This document shows positions 15,891 to 24,071 of a stretch of 64,000 nt of DNA, piece after piece. The stretch's first letter is position 1. Every line of letters begins with the position of its first letter. Below the pieces are notes generated by a model. That model saw only the letters and a list, made by a program, of their open reading frames with translations, did not search any database and was not told the origin of the DNA. The stretch is from NCBI GenBank assembly GCA_965214435.1, contig OZ243960.1, positions 2,666,001-2,730,000 of the forward strand, read 5' to 3'. The stretch is from Rubrobacter_A sp965214435 (GTDB taxonomy: Bacteria > Actinomycetota > Rubrobacteria > Rubrobacterales > Rubrobacteraceae). The position numbers were made by a program, and so were the translations under genes.

Positions 15891-17063
15891 TCAGCCGGTA
15901 TAAACCGGCGAAAGCTCGCGTAACCGTCCGACGGCGGAGGAGAAAGCTTGCACAAAGCCGTCCACCTCTCCTACCGTATTGTCCTTGCCGACCGTAACCC
16001 TAACGGTCGAGAAGCCTTCACGCCCGGCGAACTCCCGGTTCATAGCCAGCAGCACGGGCGACGCCCGGTGACCGGCGGAGTGCGAGGCGCACGCCGACCC
16101 ACTCCCGACGGCGTAGCCGAGAGAATCCAGAAACAGCACCAGGCTCTCGGACTCGACCCCCTCGACGCTGAGGTGCACGTTGTTCGGCAGCCGTTTTTCC
16201 GGGTGACCATTTAGATAGACGCCGGGTATCTCCGTGACACCCGCGACGACGCGGTCTCGCAGCGCCGTTTCGTGCGGCTGCCGGTCTCCGAGTTCCGCGG
16301 CCGCCAGCCGGGAGGCCGCCGCGAGGCCCGCGAGGCCCGCGACGTTCTCGGTCCCGCTGCGCAAGCCTTTCTCCTGACCGCCGCCGTACAGTACCGGCTC
16401 CAGCGCCACGCCGTCCCGGACGTACAACGCCCCGACGCCCGATGGCCCGTAGAACTTGTGCCCGGTCAGCGCGAGCGTCGAGACCGGTGTTTGGCCGACG
16501 TCCACCGGCAGATGCCCTACCGCCTGGACCGCGTCCGCGTGGAAGGGTACCCCCCGCTCCTCGCAGATCTCCGCGAGTTCGGCGACCGGTTGTATGGTCC
16601 CAACCTCGTTATTAGCCCACATCACGGCGACGAGCGCGGTGTCGGGGCGCAGGGCCTCCGCGAGCTCCGACGGGTCCACGAGCCCACCGGAGTCCACACC
16701 GAGCCGGGTTACCTCGTAGCCGGTGCTTTCCAGGTGGCGGGCGGCTTCGGCAACCGCCGGGTGCTCTATCGCGGAGAGAACGAGGTGCCGTTTGTCCAGG
16801 GCCGCCTTGCAGACTCCGAGTACCACCAGGGCGTCGGACTCGGTGCCTCCGGAGGTAAATATGATCTCCCCCGGCCGAGACCCGATCAGGTCCGCTACGG
16901 CTTCCCGGGCGTCCTCGACGGTGTCCCGGGCCGACACGCCGGGGGCGTGCAGCGAGGACGGGTTCGCCCGCAAGGTTTCAAAGTGCGGCATCATGGCCGC
17001 GAGGACCCGGTGGTCCAGGGGCGTGGTTGCGGCGTGATCCAGGTACACGGAGTTAGTTTGCAT
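15891..17063 (-). CDS. Cysteine desulfurase (NifS/IscS class)
   Basis: A PLP enzyme that takes sulfur from cysteine for tRNA thiolation and Fe-S clusters. The 390 residues include the N-terminal YLDHAATTPL motif, FTSGGTESDAL, the PLP lysine in LTGHKFYGPSGVGAL, RSGTEN and the catalytic loop SGSACASHS with its cysteine. The loop length is that of class I desulfurases. It is first in the operon leading to the IscU-like protein and mnmA; a candidate promoter lies just ahead. IscS, NifS or a dedicated MnmA partner (YrvO-like) are all possible names. Confidence 0.93.
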   Translation of the reverse strand: MQTNSVYLDHAATTPLDHRVLAAMMPHFETLRANPSSLHAPGVSARDTVEDAREAVADLIGSRPGEIIFTSGGTESDALVVLGVCKAALDKRHLVLSAIEHPAVAEAARHLESTGYEVTRLGVDSGGLVDPSELAEALRPDTALVAVMWANNEVGTIQPVAELAEICEERGVPFHADAVQAVGHLPVDVGQTPVSTLALTGHKFYGPSGVGALYVRDGVALEPVLYGGGQEKGLRSGTENVAGLAGLAAASRLAAAELGDRQPHETALRDRVVAGVTEIPGVYLNGHPEKRLPNNVHLSVEGVESESLVLFLDSLGYAVGSGSACASHSAGHRASPVLLAMNREFAGREGFSTVRVTVGKDNTVGEVDGFVQAFSSAVGRLRELSPVYTG

Positions 17064-17073
17064 ACTGTGCCCT

Positions 17074-17101
17074 AGTGTAACCTACGAAGCCGGATTTTCA
17101 G
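17074..17101 (-). promoter_or_regulatory. Candidate housekeeping promoter of the desulfurase-mnmA operon
   Basis: On the minus strand CTGAAA (17101-17096), a 16-bp spacer and TACACT (17079-17074) form a fair sigma-70-type promoter ending 10 bp upstream of the ATG. The leader would be very short. Motif evidence only. Confidence 0.35.
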
Positions 17102-17142
17102 CGCCCACCGGGCACCGGACAGCGCAGCCTGGAGCGTAACGC

Positions 17143-18186
17143 TTAGAGCGTAAAGGTCGCGGCTACAGCCCCGTCGCTGTCCAGGAGCGCGACCTGCGAG
17201 CCGGGCGAGAGGGTTAGATCTCCCTCGTCGGTAAAAGTCCCGGCGACCCGGTTTCCGCGGGCACCTACCACGTCCGGTGCCCGCCCCACGGCGACGGTGC
17301 TGCCAGCCCTCACGCGGATATCCCCGTCTACCAGCAGACCGCCGGAGTCGTCAACCTCACCGGTGTCGGGGTCCAGGGCTTGCAGGCTGAAGCCTTGGAG
17401 GTTGACGGACTGCTGGCTCTGGTTGCGGACGGTAAAGTACTCGACGCCGTCTCCGGTTTCGGTCAGTTCGACGGTCCCGAGGACTACGTCGGTATCGCTA
17501 ATGTTGCCCCCGGCATCGAGGCTCGTCAGGTCGAACAGCGCTTGATCCAGGACCTCCCGGGGCACATAGCCCTGGAAGACGCTCTCGTAGTAGTACTGTC
17601 CGTCCCGGGGAGCGAGCATCGCCACGTACGGCGTAAAACCGACTCCGAGTTGGGCCGCGAGCGTCCCGTACTGGCCCTGCTCGAGTCCCTCGCTGCTCTG
17701 CGCGTTGCCGGGGTTCGTAATGTCGTAGCTGAAGAACTCTACCGTCGGATACCCGGAACTCAGGTCCTCGACGGAACGGTCCACCATGTCGTCCACCTCA
17801 AGTCCCTGCGGGTAAAATTCGCCCTGACCCGCCCGGTAGAACTGCGCCACGACGAGGGCCTGGCGCTGATACGCCGCCCGGAAGTCCGGCGGTATGACCT
17901 GCTGTTGGTTTAGCTCGAACGGCGTACCTTCCAGCGCCGCGGCCCCGGAGACCGAGACCGCCGTCGTCCCTCCGGCCCCGCCCGTAGCGCCGCCAGCGGC
18001 TCCGCCGGTAGCACCGCCCGGCTCGGGCACCGTCGCCTCCCCGTCGTCTTCCCCGCCGCAGCCAGACACGAGAAGCAGGGCGAGCAATACACCAAACATC
18101 ACGGATACGCTCCGGAGCACCGGTTGCCCGGCGAGCGCCTTCAGGCCGACCCCTTGAATACCGCTCCTCGTTCTAGTGGTGAACAC
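17143..18186 (-). CDS. Lipoprotein with C-terminal lamin-tail-like domain
   Basis: A 347-residue predicted lipoprotein. The chosen GTG at 18184-18186 has GGGAGGG about seven bases ahead. A hydrophobic stretch (MFGVLLALLLVSGC) ends in a lipobox cysteine near residue 43, followed by an acidic patch and a Gly/Ala/Thr linker. The middle section (about residues 95-220) is unrecognised, with thiol-oxidoreductase-like hints but no CxxC. The C-terminal 100 residues (DGVEYFTVRNQSQQSVNLQGF, then VAVGRAPD) look like an LTD/lamin-tail immunoglobulin-like domain. It is divergent from aspS. Function unknown; likely anchored outside the membrane. Confidence 0.7.
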   Translation of the reverse strand: MFTTRTRSGIQGVGLKALAGQPVLRSVSVMFGVLLALLLVSGCGGEDDGEATVPEPGGATGGAAGGATGGAGGTTAVSVSGAAALEGTPFELNQQQVIPPDFRAAYQRQALVVAQFYRAGQGEFYPQGLEVDDMVDRSVEDLSSGYPTVEFFSYDITNPGNAQSSEGLEQGQYGTLAAQLGVGFTPYVAMLAPRDGQYYYESVFQGYVPREVLDQALFDLTSLDAGGNISDTDVVLGTVELTETGDGVEYFTVRNQSQQSVNLQGFSLQALDPDTGEVDDSGGLLVDGDIRVRAGSTVAVGRAPDVVGARGNRVAGTFTDEGDLTLSPGSQVALLDSDGAVAATFTL

Positions 18187-18356
18187 CGCGGACCCTCCCG
18201 TCCCGGAGGCTAGCGCGAAGTTATCACAAGCCACCAAGTCCTGCAACAACCTCCGGACAAAGCCGGTCGGGGTCCGGTTATACTCTGGCGGTAGCCTGGG
18301 CGTTTGCCCCGGCGGCAGCTTCGGCGGTAACAGGCGAAAATCGGAGGGTCAAACTG

Positions 18357-20207
18357 TTGGACCGGGAAGAGAACAACCCTTACAGGACACACACGGCGGG
18401 CGAACTGCGGGCCGGGGACGTCGGCCAGAAAGTCCGGCTCGCGGGGTGGGTAAACCGCCGCCGGGACCATGGGGGGCTCGTCTTTATCGACCTGCGGGAC
18501 CGCTGGGGCGTTACCCAGATCACCTTCGACCCGGAGGGCACCCTGCAGGAAGTCTTCGAGACTGCCGAAAGGCTCCGGCCCGAGTGGACCATATCCGTGG
18601 AGGGCGAGGTCGCGCGGAGACCACAAGGCAACGAGAACCCGGAGCTTCCGACCGGAGACATAGAGGTCGAGGCGACGAGCTTGCGGGTCCTCAGCACCTC
18701 GGATACACCGCCGTTTGAGATAGGGGGGCTTCGGGATAAGCCGGTCGAAGAGCTCCTGCGCCTAAAGTACCGCTACCTGGACCTCCGGCGCCGGAGGATG
18801 CAGGAGAACATAATCTTCCGTCACCGGGTAGTAAAGCGGATGCGCGACTACCTCGACGCGCGGGACTTTGTCGAGATAGAGACCCCACTGCTCACGGCCT
18901 CGACCCCCGAGGGAGCGCGGGACTACCTGGTGCCGAGCCGGCTGCATCCGGGCCAGTTCTACGCCCTGCCGCAGTCGCCCCAGCAGTTCAAGCAGCTTCT
19001 GATGGTCGCCGGTTTCGAGCGGTACTTCCAGGTCGCCCGCGCCCTGCGAGACGAAGACCAGCGCGGTGACCGCCAGCCGGAGCACACCCAGCTAGACGTC
19101 GAGATGAGCTTTACCTCCCAGGACGAGGTCCTGGACCTCATAGAAGGGCTCTACGTCGAAATAGTGGAAGACCTGGCCGCAAAGGAACTTTCGGCCAAAC
19201 CGTTTCCCCGCCTGACCTACGCCGAGGCTATGGAGCGCTTTGGCACCGACAAACCCGATATGCGCTTCGGCCTCGAACTGTCTAACGTCTCGGAGGTAGC
19301 CCGCGAGAGCGGCTTCAAGGTGTTTAGCAACGCGGTCGCGGGACCCAATGGCTCGGTGCGCGGCATCGCGGCCGGGGGCTTGGGCGACCTCTCCCGGCGT
19401 GAGATAGACGAGCTTACCGCCGTGGCGGCGACTGGCGGGGCCCGGGGTCTGGCCTACCTCAAGGTTGAGGGCGAGGATACCGGAGACAACCTGAGCTACG
19501 GCGGCCCGATAGCCAAGTTCTTTTCGGAGGATGAGCTTGAAGCTTTGCGTGAGAAGCTGGGTGCCGCGCCGGGGGACTACATGTTCTTTGTGGCGGACAA
19601 GAACCCGGTTGTCTTTGAGAGCTTGAACCGGCTCCGGCTCCACTTGCGGGACCGGCTCGGGCTGGCGGAGCCGGGCGCTCTGGCGTTCTGCTGGGTGACG
19701 GACTTCCCGCTCTTTGAGTGGAACGAGGAAGAGGGCAGGGTCGAGCCGATGCATCACATGTTCACCATGCCCCGCGAGGAGGATATACCACTGCTCGACG
19801 GGGGTCCTGACGAGGCCCTGCTCATAACCGGCCAGCTCTACGACCTGGTAGCCAACGGCACGGAGCTAGCCTCCGGGAGCATTCGGATACACCTGCCGGA
19901 GTTGCAGCAGAAAGTGTTCTCGATCATCGGAATTCCGCCCGAAGAAGCCGAGCGCCGTTTCGGGGCTATCTTACAGGCTTTCCGCTACGGGGCACCGCCG
20001 CACGGCGGGATAGCTCCGGGGGTGGACCGCCTGATCATGGTCCTCCAGGACGAGCCCAACATCCGGGAGGTCATGGCCTTCCCGAAGACCCAGGCCGCCC
20101 GCGACGAGATGATGGACGCCCCCGGCCCCGTAACCGAAGACCAGCTAAAAGAACTGCACATAGCTCTGCGCCGCCGGGAACCCCCGGCTCCGTCCCCGGA
20201 GGATTAG
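18357..20207 (+). CDS. aspS: Aspartyl-tRNA synthetase AspS, probably non-discriminating (Asp/Asn)
   Basis: A class II synthetase of bacterial type, 616 residues, with an N-terminal OB-fold anticodon domain, catalytic core (motif FVEIETPLLTASTPEGARDY; PQSPQQFKQLLMVAGFERYFQ), inserted GAD domain and motif 3 (GGIAPGVDRLIM). The TTG at 18357 is preceded by GGAGGG. In the anticodon domain it has RRRDHGG (His38) and RPQGN (Gly91), the His/Gly pair reported for non-discriminating AspRS such as Pseudomonas, rather than Leu/Lys of discriminating enzymes. That predicts tRNA-Asn mischarging repaired by GatCAB. A TATACT box lies at 18279-18284. Confidence 0.96.
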   Translation: MDREENNPYRTHTAGELRAGDVGQKVRLAGWVNRRRDHGGLVFIDLRDRWGVTQITFDPEGTLQEVFETAERLRPEWTISVEGEVARRPQGNENPELPTGDIEVEATSLRVLSTSDTPPFEIGGLRDKPVEELLRLKYRYLDLRRRRMQENIIFRHRVVKRMRDYLDARDFVEIETPLLTASTPEGARDYLVPSRLHPGQFYALPQSPQQFKQLLMVAGFERYFQVARALRDEDQRGDRQPEHTQLDVEMSFTSQDEVLDLIEGLYVEIVEDLAAKELSAKPFPRLTYAEAMERFGTDKPDMRFGLELSNVSEVARESGFKVFSNAVAGPNGSVRGIAAGGLGDLSRREIDELTAVAATGGARGLAYLKVEGEDTGDNLSYGGPIAKFFSEDELEALREKLGAAPGDYMFFVADKNPVVFESLNRLRLHLRDRLGLAEPGALAFCWVTDFPLFEWNEEEGRVEPMHHMFTMPREEDIPLLDGGPDEALLITGQLYDLVANGTELASGSIRIHLPELQQKVFSIIGIPPEEAERRFGAILQAFRYGAPPHGGIAPGVDRLIMVLQDEPNIREVMAFPKTQAARDEMMDAPGPVTEDQLKELHIALRRREPPAPSPED

Positions 20208-20250
20208 CCCTACACGCCGGAGCCTTACCCGGATAGTACGGCGCAGAACC

Positions 20251-20267
20251 AAAAAAGCGAAGCTTAT
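20251..20267 (-). terminator. Weak candidate terminator after the 44-residue lipoprotein gene
   Basis: On the minus strand AAGC-TTC-GCTT is followed by a run of T (GCTTTTTT). The stem is only four base pairs, so this is a weak intrinsic terminator candidate at best. Confidence 0.25.
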
Positions 20268-20338
20268 TCTCCACGAAGACCCAGCCCCCGGCTTGCCGGT
20301 CCTGAGAGGTTCGGACGGAGGAAGCGGCTCCGTTAGTT

Positions 20339-20473
20339 CTAAGGCGTCGCGGTTTCCTCGCTGCTTATCGTCGAGCCGGTCGTCGCTTCTTGCTGCCCGC
20401 TTCCGCCGCAGCCCGCCTGTAACAGAGCGGCGACCAGCACGCCAACTATTAGGGTAGCCGTTCTCTTTCTCAT
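20339..20473 (-). CDS. 44-residue predicted lipoprotein
   Basis: A very short frame with a complete lipoprotein signal: MRKRTATLIVGVLVAALLQ, then AGCGG with the lipobox cysteine at residue 22, then a small Ser/Thr/Gln-rich tail of about 20 residues. The ATG at 20471-20473 has GGAAGGACGGG ahead of it. It is too small to be a domain protein and resembles short entericidin-like or orphan lipoproteins only in layout. It lies opposite to aspS and divergent from the membrane-anchored acidic protein at 20644. Confidence 0.6.
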   Translation of the reverse strand: MRKRTATLIVGVLVAALLQAGCGGSGQQEATTGSTISSEETATP

Positions 20474-20643
20474 TTCCCGTCCTTCCGTTCCGCCGAGCAC
20501 TTACCGTGACACTACCCACCTCTAGCCTCTACCGAAACGGCCGGGGGAGCCGCGGCGTCGGGAAACTGGAGTGCCGCCCCGGACCTTCACGGCCTGCACT
20601 ACAATGGGCGTCGAGCGTAGAAACCATAGGAGGAGGATACAAA

Positions 20644-21393
20644 GTGGGTAGAAGATCCAAGCGACGCGGGCTCCAGAGCCGGGGAGTAGCCTACATCGGC
20701 GCGGCGGGACTGGCGGTCGTTGCCCTGATCAGTGCGCTAATACTTTTCTTGCGGCGGCGGGCGAGAGATACCGCACCCGAGCCGGTCGAGTACCCGGTCC
20801 AGGAGATACCCGAGACGCCGGAGAGCGTGGTCGAGGAAGTTTACACGGTCACCTATCAGGCCGAAGCTCAAAAAGCGCCGGAGGAGTCCGCGGATCAGGC
20901 CCAGGTCCCGGTCGAAGACCAGCGGGAAGCCGTAGACGAAGCCACCGTAGACGAGGACGCCGCGGAGGAACGCAAGCGCACCGTGAGGGAGTTCGCCCGC
21001 AGGCTTGACGAGCGCCCGGCGGTCCGGGAAGAGGATGACTCCGGAGAGACCGGGGAAGAGCCGGTAGGCGTCGTGGGAGACCCGACGCCTACGAGCGAAG
21101 AGTCCTCTCAGGATACGCCGGAGGAGACCGAACATTTGGACGAAATGAAGGCTGCGGGCGGGCAGGCGACGGTAGTCGGTGTGCTGGCGAAGATGGGCGA
21201 GGCTTACCAGGAGGTCGGCGGCACCCGGTTTATCTTGTCCTCGGAAGATGACGGGAACTTCGACCTGCTCGGCAAGGAAGATGAACTGGACGGGGTTTAC
21301 CAGCAGCAGGTATCGGCCAGAGTAGTGGGAAAGATAATCGAGGATGACTCGCCGACGAGAAAGCTGGAAGTCGAAGAGGTCGAGCCGGCGTAG
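20644..21393 (+). CDS. Acidic membrane-anchored protein of unknown function
   Basis: A 249-residue protein starting at a GTG with AGGAGGAGG upstream. A basic N terminus (VGRRSKRRG) precedes one membrane segment (VAYIGAAGLAVVALISALILFL, about residues 15-36), then a long Glu/Pro/Ala-rich low-complexity region, and a C-terminal globular part (about 165-249; TVVGVLAKMGEAYQEVGGTRF and VSARVVGKIIEDD) that may be an OB-like fold. The TACAAT at 20600-20605 may be its -10 box. No family was recognised. Confidence 0.7.
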   Translation: MGRRSKRRGLQSRGVAYIGAAGLAVVALISALILFLRRRARDTAPEPVEYPVQEIPETPESVVEEVYTVTYQAEAQKAPEESADQAQVPVEDQREAVDEATVDEDAAEERKRTVREFARRLDERPAVREEDDSGETGEEPVGVVGDPTPTSEESSQDTPEETEHLDEMKAAGGQATVVGVLAKMGEAYQEVGGTRFILSSEDDGNFDLLGKEDELDGVYQQQVSARVVGKIIEDDSPTRKLEVEEVEPA

Positions 21394-21664
21394 CCCCGGA
21401 CCACACGAAACTATAGCCCGGAGACCCGCCGTTCCGGGATAAGACGCTCTTCAGGGAATAACCTGCCGGCGCGACTGCGGTGGCCGTCTAGCTCCGGGCA
21501 ACGTCCGCGGCACGCTGGACCCCGCGGCGGACTCCGGTCGTCCCTCGGGTAACCGGAACGTTGGAGAAAAGCCTGGCGGGAAGGCTGGTGGTTTCGCCGA
21601 CTTCTCGGAAAGAGGTTCGTATCGCTGCACCAGGGTGTGTTTCGTTTAATGGGTCGGGGTAAGA

Positions 21665-22387
21665 GTGTCTGCTAGCATCAGCGGAGTTTTGCGAGGTCCG
21701 GGAAAAGCCGGACTGATGGGAGCGGAGGTAGAAGAGCTGAGCATTGAACAGCCGGGTAACCGGGCAGAAGGATACGGAGCGGGGCCCGGCGTCTCCCTGA
21801 CGTTCGATGACGGACCGGACCCGGTGTGGACGCCGCGGGTACTGGAAGCGCTCCGGCAGGCCGGGTGCAGGGCGACGTTCTTCGTGATCGGACCGCTCGT
21901 CCGGCGGTCTCCGGGCATCGTTCAGGAGATGCTCTCCGCCGGTCACAGCATCCAGTTGCACTGCACGGAGCACGTCCGGCATACCCGGCGAACCCGGGCG
22001 GAGGTAGAAGCGGACGCCCGGGCCGGGCTCGCGGAGCTTTCGGAACACGGGGTGTCGCCCCGCTTCTGGCGGCCGCCGTGGGGAGCTTGCGCGCCCTGGA
22101 CCGGAGAAGTCGCCAGGGAGTTCGAGCTGGAGGTCGTTTTGTGGACCGAGGATACGCACGATTGGCGCGGAGACAAAGCCTCTCAGATGCTTTCTAGCAT
22201 CGAGTCGGGTATATCTCCCGGCTCGGTGGTTCTCATGCACGACGGTCTCGGACCCGGCGCCCGGCGGACGGGCTGCGGCGAGACGGTAGGCCTGATCCCG
22301 GCCCTCGCCAACTGTATCCGGCGGCGCGGCTGCGAGCCCCGGCTTCTCGAGGACGTTCGGGCGGTTACGGAAAGGTCGAGCGTGTGA
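21665..22387 (+). CDS. NodB-type polysaccharide deacetylase
   Basis: A carbohydrate esterase family 4 (NodB homology) protein of 240 residues that would remove acetyl groups from amino sugars or other substrates. Motif 1 SLTFDDGPDP is present with both aspartates, then IQLHCTEHVRHTR carrying the metal-histidine region (the usual HTxxH form is altered to H-C-T-E-H), RFWRPPWGA, and the C-terminal VVLMHDG. There is no signal peptide, so it is probably cytoplasmic, like NodB. A GTG at 21665 is used; an ATG at 21716 is an alternative. It overlaps the next gene by four bases and starts the five-gene cluster. Confidence 0.88.
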   Translation: MSASISGVLRGPGKAGLMGAEVEELSIEQPGNRAEGYGAGPGVSLTFDDGPDPVWTPRVLEALRQAGCRATFFVIGPLVRRSPGIVQEMLSAGHSIQLHCTEHVRHTRRTRAEVEADARAGLAELSEHGVSPRFWRPPWGACAPWTGEVAREFELEVVLWTEDTHDWRGDKASQMLSSIESGISPGSVVLMHDGLGPGARRTGCGETVGLIPALANCIRRRGCEPRLLEDVRAVTERSSV

Positions 22388-23490
22388 GGTCTCTCGACGC
22401 TACCCGCCGCCCGGCGGACTTTGAGAAGACGCTGGAGCATATAGCGGCCGGAGCTGAGGAGCGGGACCGCAACCCGGGGTTTCCGGTAGAAGCGTTTCAG
22501 GAGCTTGCAGCCGCCGGGGTGCTGGCGTTGCCGGTCCCGGTAGACGGCGGTGCCCGCCGGTCCTCGTTCGCCGAGGAGTGGCGGGTCTTGCGGGCGGTTG
22601 CGAAAGCGGACGGGTCGGTCGGCAGGATCCTGGACGGTCACTTTAACGGCGTGGAGCGGGTCGCGGTATCCGCCCCCGAACCTCTGCGGAGCCGGGAGCT
22701 GGAGAAGATAGCCGCCGGGGAACTACGGCTCGGGGTCTGGGGAGCGGACCCGATCCCTGGCGAAGGCGAGCCCGCCCGCCTGACCGAGACCCCGGACGGT
22801 ACGGCGCTCGAAGGTGTAAAAACCTTCTGCTCCGGCTCCACGGGTCTCGACCGGGCGCTCGTGCTAGTCCGGGGGCCGGACGGCAGACCGGGGCCGCCGC
22901 TGCTGGCGTACATAGCCCTGGAAGAGATAGAGATCGACCGTAGCTGGTACCGGGCGTCCGGGATGCGCTCCTCGGAGAGCCACCGGGTCGTGTTTCACGG
23001 GACGCCGGTGCTCGCGGTGCTCGGCGGGCCGGGGGAGTTGCTGCGCGAGCCGTACTTCGGGCGCGACGCCATCCGGACGGCCGCCTCGTGGGCCGGCATC
23101 GCCGACCGGGCGGTAGCCGCGACCCTCGACACGCTGGCCGCTAAAGCCGGCGGCCGGGAACCCGACGACCTCGTTTCACTCGCCGCCGGCAGGATGCTCG
23201 CCGCCCGGGGCACCATAGACCGCTGGCTGGAAGGAGCCGCCCGCCGGGCCGACGAGGACCCGCAAGTATCCCTCGCTCCCATCTCGGTCGGCCTCCGCTC
23301 CGCCGTGGCCGACGCCTGCCGGGAAATACTCGACGAGGCCGCGAGGGCCGCCGGGTCCCGGCCGTTCGCGGTCGCCGACCCGCTCGACCGGGCGCGGCGG
23401 GACCTGGAGCTATTCCTGCTCCAGCACCGTCTGGAGCCCGCGCTCGCCCGCACCGGACGGGCGGCTATCCAGGAGAGGGCGGGGTCTTGA
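22384..23490 (+). CDS. Acyl-CoA dehydrogenase-like flavoprotein
   Basis: A 368-residue protein of the acyl-CoA dehydrogenase/DszC-like superfamily. The N-terminal helical part (FPVEAFQELAAAGVLALPVP), middle segment (GVKTFCSGSTGLDRALVLVR) and C-terminal helices (LELFLLQHRLEPALARTGRAAI) follow the fold order, but the usual catalytic glutamate context is not recognisable. It overlaps its neighbours on both sides by four bases. Its place beside deacetylase, methyltransferase and glycosyltransferase genes suggests that it acts on a lipid or sugar intermediate rather than in beta-oxidation. That is inference. Confidence 0.8.
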   Translation: MRSLDATRRPADFEKTLEHIAAGAEERDRNPGFPVEAFQELAAAGVLALPVPVDGGARRSSFAEEWRVLRAVAKADGSVGRILDGHFNGVERVAVSAPEPLRSRELEKIAAGELRLGVWGADPIPGEGEPARLTETPDGTALEGVKTFCSGSTGLDRALVLVRGPDGRPGPPLLAYIALEEIEIDRSWYRASGMRSSESHRVVFHGTPVLAVLGGPGELLREPYFGRDAIRTAASWAGIADRAVAATLDTLAAKAGGREPDDLVSLAAGRMLAARGTIDRWLEGAARRADEDPQVSLAPISVGLRSAVADACREILDEAARAAGSRPFAVADPLDRARRDLELFLLQHRLEPALARTGRAAIQERAGS

Positions 23491-24071
23491 GAAAGCGGCT
23501 CGACCGGGAGTACTTCGAGGATCTCTACGCCCGCTCCGGTGACCCGTGGAGCTTTGAGACCAGCGAGTACGAGCGCAAGAAGTACGAGCGGACGCTCGGG
23601 GTCCTGGGAGACCGCAGGTTCCGGCGGGCGATGGAGGTCGGGGCTTCTATCGGGGTATTTACCGAGATGCTCGCGCCGCTGTGCGACGAGTTGGTCGCGG
23701 TAGACACTTCGGAAAAGGCTGTGGAGGCCGCCCGGCGGCGGCTCGCGGGGTATCCGCACGTGCGCGTCGAGCGGCGCACGCTGCCGGAGGAGATGCCGGA
23801 AGGAGAGTTCGGCCTGATCCTGGCCTCCGAGGTGCTCTACTACCTGACCCGCGACGTAATGCTGGAGTCGCTCCGGCGCTTTGAGAGTGCTTTAACGCCC
23901 GGTGGGATGTTGCTCGCCGTCCACTGGCGCAGAGAGACAAAGACCTATCCACTACAGGGCGACGAGGTACACGCGCTGCTGTTGGAGTATTCGAGCCTGG
24001 AACGGGTAGAAACCGTGATCGAACCGGAGTACCGGCTGGATCTTCTCCAGGATTCTAGAGAGGAACGATAG
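23487..24071 (+). CDS. NodS-like SAM-dependent methyltransferase
   Basis: A 194-residue class I methyltransferase of the NodS type. It begins YFEDLYARSGDPWSFETSEYE and has the SAM-binding motif AMEVGASIGVFTEML, acidic motif VAVDTSEKAVEAARR and the LASEVLYYLT motif. NodS methylates deacetylated chitooligosaccharides in rhizobia; homologues in other bacteria have unknown substrates. It overlaps upstream and downstream genes. The pairing with a NodB-type deacetylase is the notable feature. Confidence 0.88.
   Translation: MRKRLDREYFEDLYARSGDPWSFETSEYERKKYERTLGVLGDRRFRRAMEVGASIGVFTEMLAPLCDELVAVDTSEKAVEAARRRLAGYPHVRVERRTLPEEMPEGEFGLILASEVLYYLTRDVMLESLRRFESALTPGGMLLAVHWRRETKTYPLQGDEVHALLLEYSSLERVETVIEPEYRLDLLQDSREER

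Noticed and set aside
21394..21664. Possible riboswitch in the leader of the glycoconjugate cluster (AGCCTGGCGGGAAGGCT hairpin)
   Set aside because: I could not match it to cobalamin, SAM, c-di-GMP or T-box consensus; a single hairpin in GC-rich DNA is not enough.
21488..22240. 250-codon minus-strand frame across the NodB-like deacetylase
   Set aside because: The sense frame carries clear NodB motifs; the antisense product has none.
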